Of a DNA stretch of 64,000 nucleotides, positions 10,054 through 17,586 are shown piece after piece. The first letter of the stretch is position 1, and each line of letters opens with the position of its first letter. Position numbers and translations under genes: made by a program. The notes under the pieces were generated by a model. It was not told the origin of the DNA and did no database searches. It saw nothing but the letters and a program-made list of their open reading frames with translations. Origin of the DNA: Citrifermentans bremense (GTDB lineage Bacteria; Desulfobacterota; Desulfuromonadia; Geobacterales; Geobacteraceae); NCBI RefSeq assembly GCF_014218275.1, contig NZ_AP023213.1, positions 3,264,001 through 3,328,000 of the forward strand, read 5' to 3'.

Positions 10054-11205
10054 CTAGATCTCCTCTTCTGCGGCCTCGACCTGCGGCTGGACTTCCACCG
10101 CCTCTTCGGCCGGCTCCTCTTCCACCTCGGTGCCGTCGTAGGAGGCGAACTGCTGCAGCTCGGCCTCCGCCATGCGGGTCTCGCTCTTGATGTCGATCTT
10201 CCAGCCGGTGAGCTTCGCCGCAAGTCGCACGTTCTGGCCGCGCTTGCCGATGGCAAGCGAGAGCTGGTCGTCCGCCACGATCACCTCCATGGCGTACTCC
10301 TCCTCGTCCACGTACACCTTGGTCACCACGGCGGGAGCCAGCGCGTTGCAGGCGAAGCGGGCGATGTCCTCGCTCCAGGGGATGATGTCGATCTTCTCGC
10401 CGCGCAGCTCGGAGACCACGTTCTGCACGCGGGACCCCCTCATGCCGACGCAGGCGCCGACCGGGTCGACGTCGGAGTCGTGCGAGTAGACGGCGATCTT
10501 CGCGCGCCCGCCCGGCTCGCGCACCACGCTCTTGATCTCGACGATCCCCTCGGCGATTTCCGGCACCTCGGCCTCGAAGAGCTTGGCGAGCATGGTGGGA
10601 TGGGTGCGGGAGAGCATGATCTGCGGCCCCTTGGTGGTCATACGGATCTCGGTGATCAGGGCCTTGACGCGGTCCCCCTGGCGGTAGACCTCGCGCGGGG
10701 CCTGCTCCTTGTGCGGCAAAAGCGCCTCGGCGCGCCCGAGGTCGACGATGAGGTCGCCCTTCTCGAAACGGCGCACCACGCCGTTCACGATCTCGCCCTG
10801 GCGCTCCATGAACTCGTTGAATATGGTCTCGCGCTCGGCCTCGCGCACGCGCTGGATGATCACCTGCTTCGCGGTCTGGGCGGCGATCCTGGAGAAGCCG
10901 GATGCGTCCATCTTCATGCCGATGGAGTCGCCGATCTCTACCTCGGGGTCCTCCTCGCGCGCCTCGTCCAGCTCGATCTCGCGATAGGAATCCTGAACCT
11001 CCTCCACGACAGTGACGAACTCGAACAGCTCCACCTCGCCTATCTCAGGGTTGTAGTGCGCCTCAAGGTCGCGGGTATTGCGAAACTTCTTGTTGGCAGC
11101 GGTGAGGACAGCCTGCTCCAGCGCCTCCACTACAATGTTCTTATCGATCCCCTTCTCTTTTACGATCTGGTCGATCGTGTGCTTGAGGTTAAAGCTTGTT
11201 TCCAC
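10054..11205 (-). CDS. nusA: Transcription termination/antitermination protein NusA
   Basis: An RNA polymerase-associated factor for pausing, termination and antitermination. 383 residues: N-terminal polymerase-binding domain (1-125), S1 (about 130-200), KH1/KH2 (about 230-345, with GACVGMRGSRVQNVVSEL and SLAIGKRGQNVRLAAKLTG). It ends in an acidic tail and lacks the C-terminal acidic repeats of E. coli NusA (495 residues), as is common outside gammaproteobacteria. It lies downstream of rimP. Confidence 0.96.
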   Translation of the reverse strand: METSFNLKHTIDQIVKEKGIDKNIVVEALEQAVLTAANKKFRNTRDLEAHYNPEIGEVELFEFVTVVEEVQDSYREIELDEAREEDPEVEIGDSIGMKMDASGFSRIAAQTAKQVIIQRVREAERETIFNEFMERQGEIVNGVVRRFEKGDLIVDLGRAEALLPHKEQAPREVYRQGDRVKALITEIRMTTKGPQIMLSRTHPTMLAKLFEAEVPEIAEGIVEIKSVVREPGGRAKIAVYSHDSDVDPVGACVGMRGSRVQNVVSELRGEKIDIIPWSEDIARFACNALAPAVVTKVYVDEEEYAMEVIVADDQLSLAIGKRGQNVRLAAKLTGWKIDIKSETRMAEAELQQFASYDGTEVEEEPAEEAVEVQPQVEAAEEEI

Positions 11206-11243
11206 GTCACGGTCTCCTTCACTTGCTAGGTATTGTCAATTTT

Positions 11244-11726
11244 TTAGAATTCGAATTCCAGGTTCGCCTTGGCCACCTTGTCCAGCGGGACGCTGGCATG
11301 CTGCCCCTCGGTAAGGTCTATGCTGATCACCCCGTCCGCTATGCCGGCGAGTTTCCCGGTAAAGGTCTTGCGCTTGTTGCCGGCGTCGTCGGCTAGCATC
11401 TCGAAGGTCTTCACCTTCACCAGGTGCCCCAGGAAGCGCTCGTAGTCCGCCACCTTCTTGAGAGGACGGCAGATGCCGGGGGAGGAAACCTCCAGCGTGT
11501 AGCGCTCCGGCATGAAGTCTTCAACGTCGAGGATGTCGGAGAGCTGCCGGCTCACCTCGGCGCAGTCGTCCAGGTTGATACCCCCTTCCCGCTTCTCCAG
11601 GAAGACCCGCACCACCATGTCGCGCCCCTCGCGCTTGTACTCCAGGTCGACCAGCTCGATGCCGAGCGGGGCTCCCACTTCTGCAACAATCTCAGTTACT
11701 CTTTCTGCTACGTCGACCTTCGCCAT
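11244..11726 (-). CDS. rimP: Ribosome maturation factor RimP
   Basis: Needed for 30S assembly. 160 residues with the two-domain RimP layout: the N-terminal segment GIELVDLEYKREG, the INLDDCAEVSRQLSDILD region, and the C-terminal SH3-like part with LEVSSPGICRPLK. It is the first gene of the operon. The ATG at 11726 has only a weak purine-rich site upstream and lies just past a U-tract hairpin (see the terminator at 11742-11769), so expression may be controlled by read-through. Confidence 0.94.
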   Translation of the reverse strand: MAKVDVAERVTEIVAEVGAPLGIELVDLEYKREGRDMVVRVFLEKREGGINLDDCAEVSRQLSDILDVEDFMPERYTLEVSSPGICRPLKKVADYERFLGHLVKVKTFEMLADDAGNKRKTFTGKLAGIADGVISIDLTEGQHASVPLDKVAKANLEFEF

Positions 11727-12185
11727 CTCAAGGATTTCCCATAAAAAAAAGCGAGCCGGAGGAGCTCACTTTTGAGTGAACGTTAACATGTTCCCAATAT
11801 TTAGCATGGAAGAGCTCTTTATGCAAGCGCTTTTTTTGGAAAATACGGCCGTTTTCCAGCATTTCGAGCCGCGTTTGCGGCTGATCCAGCAGCCGTTTCG
11901 CTTGTGCAAGAAAGGAGGAGGCGCAAGGTGATGCCGGCAGCTCAATGAGACATAATTAATATTTACCGTGGTTTTTTTTACTCCTGTAGCAACTTTGGCT
12001 GCACTGGGGGTATCGATATTGTGTCTGCAATACTTGCCGTAGTGACAGTCCCGCGATGAAGCAGGGCGTTCCGTGCCCGCCCAAATACTGCCAGGCCCAG
12101 CAATCGCTTCACTTTTGAACTTTTAACTGCTATATATTGACGTTGCCGAAACGGCAAAACCACCTACAGCAGAAAGAGAATCCAC
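11727..12185. other. Intergenic region between divergent rimP and thrC
   Basis: 459 bases without a convincing gene. It holds the rimP leader terminator (11742-11769), a TTGCCG/CGGCAA inverted repeat before thrC (12143-12157), and AT-rich patches near 11945-11975 and 12115-12140, where divergent promoters are likely. A possible plus-strand -10 TATATA lies near 12131. A 61-codon minus frame at 11978-12163 has no ribosome site and no recognisable domain. Confidence 0.5.
11742..11769 (-). terminator. Intrinsic-terminator-like hairpin in the rimP leader
   Basis: Minus-strand reading: GTGAGCT, loop CCTCC, GGCTCGC (a 7-bp stem with G-U pairs), then eight U residues. It ends about 16 bases before the rimP ATG. 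A second small hairpin (TCACT/AGTGA, 11766-11779) overlaps its left arm, so the two are mutually exclusive. No minus-strand gene lies upstream, so it is either an attenuator of the rimP-nusA-infB operon or the end of a short untranslated transcript. Confidence 0.6.
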
Positions 12186-13562
12186 ATGAAATACATAAGC
12201 ACCAGGGGAAAGATAGCGCCGGTCGGCTTCAAGGACGCGGTGATGATGGGACTTGCCACCGACGGCGGGCTGATCCTCCCGGAGGCCATCCCGCAGATCG
12301 ACCGCGGCACCTTGGCCTCCTGGTCCAAGCTCCCCTACCGCGAGCTCGCCTTCAACATCATCTCCCTTTTCGCCACCGATATCCCGGCAGCGGACCTGAA
12401 GGCTCTCATCGACCGCTCCTACGGCAACTTCGAGCACCAAGAGACCACGCCGCTGGTGAAAAAGGACGGCGTCTACATCCTTGAGCTCTTCCACGGCCCC
12501 ACCCTCGCCTTCAAGGACGTGGCGCTGCAGCTTCTGGGGAACCTCTTCGAGTACCTTCTGAAGGAGCGCGGCGAGAAGATGAACATCCTGGGCGCCACCT
12601 CCGGCGACACCGGGAGCGCGGCCATCGCCGGGGTACGGGGCAAGGAGAACATCAACATCTTCATCCTGCATCCGCACCTTAAGACCTCGCCCATCCAGGC
12701 GCTGCAGATGACCAGCGTGCTCGACGAGAACGTGCATAACATCGCGGTGGAGGGGACCTTCGACGACTGCCAGAACATCGTGAAGACACTCTTCAACGAC
12801 CTTCAGTTCAAGAAGGAGTACGCGCTCGGCGCGGTGAACTCCATCAACTGGGCGCGCGTCCTGGCCCAGGTGGTCTACTACTTCTACGCCTGGGGAAGGC
12901 TCCCCGAGCAGAAGGAAGTGATCTTCTCCGTCCCCACCGGGAACTTCGGCGACATCTTCGCCGGCTACCTGGCGAAACGGATGGGGCTCCCGGTGGAGAA
13001 GCTGCTTCTGGCGACCAACGAGAACAACATCCTCGCCCGCTTCGTGCAAAAAGGCGATTATTCGCTCGGCAAGGTGGTGCAGACCGTCTCCCCCTCGATG
13101 GACATCCAGCTCGCCTCTAACCTCGAGCGCTACCTCTACTACCTGTGGGACGAGAACCCGGAGAAGGTGAGCAGCGCCTTCACCGAGCTGCAGTCGACCG
13201 GCAGGATCGTGTTCACCCAGGAGCAGCTGCAGAGGGTGCAGGCCGAGTTCATGAGCTGTACGGTGGACGAGGCGAAGACGCTTCAGACAATCGCCTCATT
13301 CAACCGCGAAACCGGCTACCTCCTCGACCCCCACACGGCGGTCGGCGTGCGCGGCGCCCTGGAATGCGCGCCGGGGCACCCTAGGGTGGTCTGCCTCGCC
13401 ACCGCCCACCCGGCGAAGTTCGGTGATGCGGTGGAGCGCGCCATAGGCGCCCCGCCCCCCCTCCCCCCCGCGCTGGCGGCCCTGGTAGGGAAAGAGACCC
13501 GCTGCGAGCTGATGGCGCCCGACCACGAAAAGGTCAAGGCGTTCGTTAAGGCCAAGGCGTAA
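12186..13562 (+). CDS. thrC: Threonine synthase
   Basis: A PLP enzyme converting O-phosphohomoserine to threonine. 458 residues, of the longer ThrC type shared with E. coli. The PLP lysine is Lys110 in FHGPTLAFKD. GATSGDTGSAA and the phosphate loop PTGNFGDIFAGYLAKRMGLP are intact. A weak purine stretch precedes the ATG. It appears monocistronic or paired with the downstream HAD gene, from which a 10-bp inverted repeat separates it. It shares the aspartate pathway with lysC at 51393-52607. Confidence 0.95.
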   Translation: MKYISTRGKIAPVGFKDAVMMGLATDGGLILPEAIPQIDRGTLASWSKLPYRELAFNIISLFATDIPAADLKALIDRSYGNFEHQETTPLVKKDGVYILELFHGPTLAFKDVALQLLGNLFEYLLKERGEKMNILGATSGDTGSAAIAGVRGKENINIFILHPHLKTSPIQALQMTSVLDENVHNIAVEGTFDDCQNIVKTLFNDLQFKKEYALGAVNSINWARVLAQVVYYFYAWGRLPEQKEVIFSVPTGNFGDIFAGYLAKRMGLPVEKLLLATNENNILARFVQKGDYSLGKVVQTVSPSMDIQLASNLERYLYYLWDENPEKVSSAFTELQSTGRIVFTQEQLQRVQAEFMSCTVDEAKTLQTIASFNRETGYLLDPHTAVGVRGALECAPGHPRVVCLATAHPAKFGDAVERAIGAPPPLPPALAALVGKETRCELMAPDHEKVKAFVKAKA

Positions 13563-13570
13563 AAAGCAGC

Positions 13571-13607
13571 ATCCGGCGGATCGGCTATAGCGAGCGGTCC
13601 GCCGGAT
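13571..13607. repeat. Inverted repeat between thrC and the HAD gene
   Basis: ATCCGGCGGA (13571-13580) pairs perfectly with TCCGCCGGAT (13598-13607). There is no U-run on either side, so it is more likely an mRNA-stabilising or pausing stem than a terminator. Confidence 0.5.
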
Positions 13608-13620
13608 CAAGGAACACCCG

Positions 13621-14313
13621 ATGCCCCTCCCCCTGAAAATCGACTGGACCCTCATCGACACCGTGCTTTTAGACATGGACGGCACGCTCCTGGACCGGCA
13701 CTTCGACGACCACTTCTGGCTCGAGCACGTCCCCATACGCTATACAGAGAAGCACGGCGGGACCATCGAAGCGGCCAAAGAGAAGCTCTACCGCATGTTC
13801 CGCTCGCAGGAAAACACCCTCAACTGGACCGACCTCGACTACTGGTCCGAGCAGCTCGGGCTCGACATTCCCGTGCTCAAGGAAGAGCTGGACCACCTGA
13901 TCGCGGTGCACCCGTTCGTCACCGAGTTCCTGCTCTTTCTGCGCCAGCACGGCAAGAAGACGTACCTCGTCACCAACGCCCACGGCAAGACGCTCAACTT
14001 GAAGCTGCGCAGAACCACGATTGGGAGCTACTTCGACGGGATAGTCTCGGCCCACGACCTGGGACTACCCAAGGAGGATCCTGCGTTCTGGGGGAAGCTG
14101 CAGCAGGCGATACCGTACCGGCCGCAGCGGACTATGCTCGGAGAGGACAGCGAGACGAACCTGGAGACGGCGCGGCTTTTCGGCATCGGCTACCTGATCC
14201 ACGTCGGGCGCTTCAGCTCGACCTCGACCCCTTCGATTTCCGAACGTTTCCAAACCATCCACTACTTCAGCGAACTGATCCCGCGCGACAGCGGCATGAC
14301 CGTCAGTATCTGA
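13621..14313 (+). CDS. yrfG: HAD-superfamily nucleotidase, YrfG type
   Basis: 230 residues. HAD motif I is DMDGT at 18-22 (catalytic Asp18 and Asp20), followed by a helical cap, LVTNAH as motif II, and GEDSETNLETARLFGI as motif IV, whose GEDSE carries the metal-binding acid. FWxxxVP, LNW-LDYWSEQLGLD and PKED match the E. coli YrfG (GMP/IMP nucleotidase) pattern closely. Its last 11 bases overlap the convergent regulator gene at 14303. The exact nucleotide substrate is inferred. Confidence 0.82.
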   Translation: MPLPLKIDWTLIDTVLLDMDGTLLDRHFDDHFWLEHVPIRYTEKHGGTIEAAKEKLYRMFRSQENTLNWTDLDYWSEQLGLDIPVLKEELDHLIAVHPFVTEFLLFLRQHGKKTYLVTNAHGKTLNLKLRRTTIGSYFDGIVSAHDLGLPKEDPAFWGKLQQAIPYRPQRTMLGEDSETNLETARLFGIGYLIHVGRFSSTSTPSISERFQTIHYFSELIPRDSGMTVSI

Positions 14314-15091
14314 CCGGCGTCTGCCCCTTCCTGCCCAGGCCGTACTTCTTCATCAGGTCGTACAGGGCGGGGCGGCTCACCCCGAGAAGCTCGGAGGCCC
14401 GGGTCATGTTCCCGCCGCTGTTGCCGACCGCCTCCTCGACCATCAACTTCTCCACCTTGTCGCGCGCCTCACGCAGGGTCACCTGCCCTACCAGTCGGGG
14501 AGCGCCGTCCGCACCCTCGCTCTCCCAGCTTGACCCGCCCCCTTCGGACGCGACCCCCACCAGGCGAGCCCGGTAGCAAAGGTCCGTCTCCGGCAACGGA
14601 GCGCTCTTCCTGGGAACGAAGAGCTGACGCAGCGCCATGCACTGCCCCGCGAGACCCTCTATCCCCGCCGTGGTCCGCTCCAGGGTCTTCTTCAGCGCCT
14701 GATGCTGCTCCTCTATCTCATTCAGGTGAAAAGCCCGGCGGATGGTGACCTGCAGCTCCGCCATCCGGACCGGCTTCCAGTGGAAGTCGTAGGCGCCCAG
14801 TTGCAGCGCGAGGTGCGCCTCCTCCCGCTGCTCGGGGAGCACGAGGAGCACCACCTTGGCAGATTGCCGCACCTTCAGCATCCATTCCAAAAGGCGCACC
14901 TCGTCCGGGTTCTCCGCAGCATCCATGGCGAACCCCAGTCCTAGCAGCACCACCTTCGGGGCATGCTGCAGGAACAGGTCCATGGCCACTGCCCGCTCCG
15001 TCCCAGCAACCACTTCGTACTCCAGGCAAAGTTGGGATTCCAGCTGCATGCAAAGGGGCTTTTCTGCCTCGACCACCAGAAGCTTTTCCAT
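14303..15091 (-). CDS. Degenerate PrsR-like response regulator (receiver + Fis HTH, no AAA+ domain)
   Basis: 262 residues. The receiver domain (1-118) ends in GAYDFHWKPV with the conserved Lys106 and then RRAFHLNEIEEQ, the linker seen in PrsR (PEP-CTERM response regulator) proteins. The phosphoacceptor position holds Gly51 (VVLLGLG) rather than Asp. Residues about 120-205 are an unstructured linker where PrsR has a sigma54 AAA+ domain. Residues about 208-256 are a Fis-type helix-turn-helix (GGNMTRASELLGVSRPALYD). It probably binds DNA without phosphorylation control and cannot activate sigma54 polymerase directly. Its targets and any partner kinase are not evident nearby. Confidence 0.8.
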   Translation of the reverse strand: MEKLLVVEAEKPLCMQLESQLCLEYEVVAGTERAVAMDLFLQHAPKVVLLGLGFAMDAAENPDEVRLLEWMLKVRQSAKVVLLVLPEQREEAHLALQLGAYDFHWKPVRMAELQVTIRRAFHLNEIEEQHQALKKTLERTTAGIEGLAGQCMALRQLFVPRKSAPLPETDLCYRARLVGVASEGGGSSWESEGADGAPRLVGQVTLREARDKVEKLMVEEAVGNSGGNMTRASELLGVSRPALYDLMKKYGLGRKGQTPVRY

Positions 15092-15401
15092 AGGTGACCC
15101 TTCTCGTAATTGCTACCGGTAAGAGCATCACGTGGGGGAGCGGGGACCTCAGCCACCGAGCGTGCCGGCATTCGCCTCAGGCTTCTGAACGCCTGTTGAG
15201 CGGCTGATTTCATTGGCATTTTTTAACACTCACTATTTCTATCGCAGTGCAAACTGTTGTCAAGGAAAGGAATGTCCCTTCTGGGTCAGCGGAGCGCGGA
15301 ACCTGGGCCGGGCCTTTCTTGACACTGCGGGGCCCATGCATTACTATCGGTTGCATTTCCATGAAATCATTGACGATTCACCAAGCATCCAGGGAGAAAC
15401 C
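15092..15401. other. Divergent intergenic region between the PrsR-like gene and pepF
   Basis: 310 bases with no gene. It holds the strong plus-strand promoter at 15319-15347 and GC-rich sequence on the regulator side without a clear sigma70 box. Confidence 0.5.
15319..15347 (+). promoter_or_regulatory. Sigma70-type promoter for the oligoendopeptidase gene
   Basis: TTGACA at 15319-15324, a 17-base spacer, and TACTAT at 15342-15347. It lies 54 bases before the pepF ATG and is the best promoter match in this intergenic region. Confidence 0.7.
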
Positions 15402-17168
15402 ATGCAAAGCGAACTCAATTGGGATACCACACCGCTCTACCCCTCCCCCTCCGCCCCGGAACTTGCCCGCGCCTTCGAAGACGGGACCGGCCAAGTCGCC
15501 GCCTTCCGCGAGCGCTACCGGGGAAAGGTGGCGCTCCTCGACGCTCAGGGGCTCCTGGAAGCGCTGAAACAGTACGAGTCACTGCAGGAGGTTCTGGCGA
15601 AGCCCCAGTTGTACGCCCACCTCCTCTTCGCGGCCGACAGCGAAAAAGACGAGCACAAGCGGCTGTCGCAGAAATCCCAGGAGTTCGGCAACGCCATGGG
15701 GAGGGAGCTCATCTTCTTCGACCTGGAACTGATCCAGATGGATGAGGAGCCCTTCGCAAAGCTTGCTGACGACCTTCTCCTGGACAACTACCGCCATTAC
15801 CTGCAGGTTTTGCGCAAGTTCAAGAAGCACACGCTGACCGAGCGGGAGGAGAGCCTTCTCGCGCAGAAGAGCCTGACCGGGGTGCAGGCGTTTTGCAACC
15901 TCTTCGACGAGGTCTCCGCCTCGCTGCGCTACCAGCTGGAGATCGACGGGGAGACGCGCGAGATGACCGGCGAGGAGCTCCTGGCGCTCTTGCACCACCC
16001 GGACGCGGAGCTGAGGGAAAGGGCCTTCGGCACCTTCCTCAAACGCCACGAAGAAAACGGCATCATGTTCTCGGCCGTCTTCAACAACGTCGCCTTGGAC
16101 CACTCCCAGGAACTGGAGCTGAGAAACTACGGCCACCCCATGGAGCCCACGAACCTCGGCAACGAGATCCCCAGCGAGGTGGTCGAAAGCCTGATGCGGG
16201 TCTCCGAGGAGAATTACCAGCTGGCGCAGGAGTATTTCCGTCTCAAGGCGAAGCTTCTGGGGCTCCCGCGACTTAAGAACACCGACGTCTACGCCCCCAT
16301 CTCCGAGAGCGACCGCAAGTACAGCTTCGAGGAGGCGCGCGCCATGACGGTCGCAGCCTACCGCGGCTTCTCCGACGAGTTCGCGGAAATTGCCGACTCC
16401 TTCTTCACCGGCAAGAGGGTCGACGTCCTCCCCCGCCCCGGCAAGAGCGGAGGCGCCTTCTGCATGGGGATGACCCCTGCGCTCCCCCCGTACCTCCTTT
16501 TGAATTTCACCGGGAACCTGCGCGACGTATCCACCATGGCGCACGAGGTCGGGCACGGCATCCACTACCTTTTGGCGCAGCGCCAGAGCATGCTCAACTA
16601 CCACCCTCCGCTGCCGCTCGCCGAGACCGCGTCTGTCTTCGGCGAGATGCTTTTGACCCGGCAGCTCCTGGAACGGGAAACGGACGTGGAGGTGAAGAAG
16701 TCGCTTCTCTGCGCGAAGATAGAGGACATCATCGCCACCACCTTCCGCCAGAACGTCCTCACCAGGTTCGAGGAGCGGATGCACCTGGAGCGGGCCCACG
16801 GGCTTCTGACCGCGAGCGAGCTCTGCGACCTCTGGTGGAACGAGAACGCGAAGTTGTACGGGGACGCAGTCGAGATGATAGAGCCCTACCGCTACGGCTG
16901 GAGCTACATCTCCCACTTCATCCACGCGCGTTTTTACTGCTACTCCTACACCTGCGCCGAACTGGTCGTGCTCTCCTTGTTCCAACGCTACCTGAAGGAG
17001 CGCGAGAGCTTCGTGCCGATCTACCGCGACATCCTGGCCGACGGCGGTTCCAAGTCCCCCGGCGACACGCTCGCCCCCGGAGGCATCGTCTTCAGCGACC
17101 CGAGCTTCTGGCAGGGGGGGTACGATCTCCTGGGCGACCTGATCAAGGAGTTGAAGGCGCTGCTGTAA
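15402..17168 (+). CDS. pepF: Oligoendopeptidase F, M3B family
   Basis: A zinc oligopeptidase that cleaves short peptides in the cytoplasm. 588 residues from the chosen ATG, which follows AGGGAG and lies downstream of the promoter at 15319. A longer upstream extension of the frame would run through that promoter and was not used. The HEXXH motif is HEVGH at 381-385, with the third ligand glutamate in the downstream AETASVFGEM segment. Standard M3 helical fold, no signal peptide. Monocistronic, closed by the terminator at 17201. Confidence 0.93.
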   Translation: MQSELNWDTTPLYPSPSAPELARAFEDGTGQVAAFRERYRGKVALLDAQGLLEALKQYESLQEVLAKPQLYAHLLFAADSEKDEHKRLSQKSQEFGNAMGRELIFFDLELIQMDEEPFAKLADDLLLDNYRHYLQVLRKFKKHTLTEREESLLAQKSLTGVQAFCNLFDEVSASLRYQLEIDGETREMTGEELLALLHHPDAELRERAFGTFLKRHEENGIMFSAVFNNVALDHSQELELRNYGHPMEPTNLGNEIPSEVVESLMRVSEENYQLAQEYFRLKAKLLGLPRLKNTDVYAPISESDRKYSFEEARAMTVAAYRGFSDEFAEIADSFFTGKRVDVLPRPGKSGGAFCMGMTPALPPYLLLNFTGNLRDVSTMAHEVGHGIHYLLAQRQSMLNYHPPLPLAETASVFGEMLLTRQLLERETDVEVKKSLLCAKIEDIIATTFRQNVLTRFEERMHLERAHGLLTASELCDLWWNENAKLYGDAVEMIEPYRYGWSYISHFIHARFYCYSYTCAELVVLSLFQRYLKERESFVPIYRDILADGGSKSPGDTLAPGGIVFSDPSFWQGGYDLLGDLIKELKALL

Positions 17169-17200
17169 CTCTCTCGGCCGCAGGAGAAAAGAAGCAAAAA

Positions 17201-17232
17201 GGCCCGCCGGTTTCCCGGTGGGCCCTTTTTTT
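17201..17232 (+). terminator. Intrinsic terminator after pepF (bidirectional form)
   Basis: GGCCCGCCGG, loop TTTC, CCGGTGGGCC, then C and seven T residues. A-runs on the left also give a U-tract for the minus strand, so it can close the small lipoprotein gene too. Confidence 0.85.
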
Positions 17233-17273
17233 GCCGTTCTTTGCTTTCAGCTCCCGCTGCGGCGTACTGCGCT

Positions 17274-17474
17274 CTACCTGGTCGTTTCCTGCCTAAACCT
17301 CTCGAACTCGTTGTAATCGGGAGGCGCCGGCTTGCCGACTTGTTCGGACGGGGTGGTCTGCAGCTGGTTCCGGGTCCGGATCCCCTCGAACATCCCCCTG
17401 GTGACGGCGTTGTTGGAGCAGCCGTAGAAAACCTGGCTGCACGCCAGCAAGAGAAGAAAATACGCCTTGGTCAT
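17274..17474 (-). CDS. Small putative lipoprotein of unknown function
   Basis: 66 residues. Lys near the N-terminus, a hydrophobic stretch (about 4-17) and a lipobox-like FYGC with Cys at 19, then a polar tail of 47 residues rich in Arg, Glu and Pro. An excellent ribosome site (AGGAGGGTGAC) directly precedes the ATG, which supports it as a real gene. It sits alone between two nearly identical terminators. I recognise no domain. The lipobox is imperfect (Phe-Tyr-Gly instead of Leu-Ala-Gly), so export is probable but not certain. Confidence 0.65.
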   Translation of the reverse strand: MTKAYFLLLLACSQVFYGCSNNAVTRGMFEGIRTRNQLQTTPSEQVGKPAPPDYNEFERFRQETTR

Positions 17475-17528
17475 GTCACCCTCCTGTATGCACTCGCATG
17501 GGGAATTTGATGCAGCAAAGAATAACCG

Positions 17529-17563
17529 AAAAAAGGCCCGCCGGTTTCCCGACGGGCCTTTTT
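17529..17563 (-). terminator. Intrinsic terminator after acnB (bidirectional form)
   Basis: A stem of GGCCCGCCGG (17535-17544) with CCGACGGGCC (17549-17558), loop TTTC, one mismatch. On the minus strand it is followed by a U-run of six. It is almost the same sequence as the terminator at 17201-17232. Confidence 0.82.
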
Positions 17564-17586
17564 CATTGCTGCAGTTGCATTAATTC

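Noticed and set aside
10054-11205. Truncated nusA (missing C-terminal repeats)
   Set aside because: The shorter form with an acidic tail is common outside gammaproteobacteria; no frameshift is needed to explain it.
11978-12163. 61-codon minus-strand frame between rimP and thrC
   Set aside because: No ribosome site, no conserved-looking composition; it lies in a promoter region.
15213-15401. Upstream extension of the pepF frame
   Set aside because: It contains the promoter at 15319-15347 and lacks a ribosome site; pepF proteins begin near the ATG at 15402.
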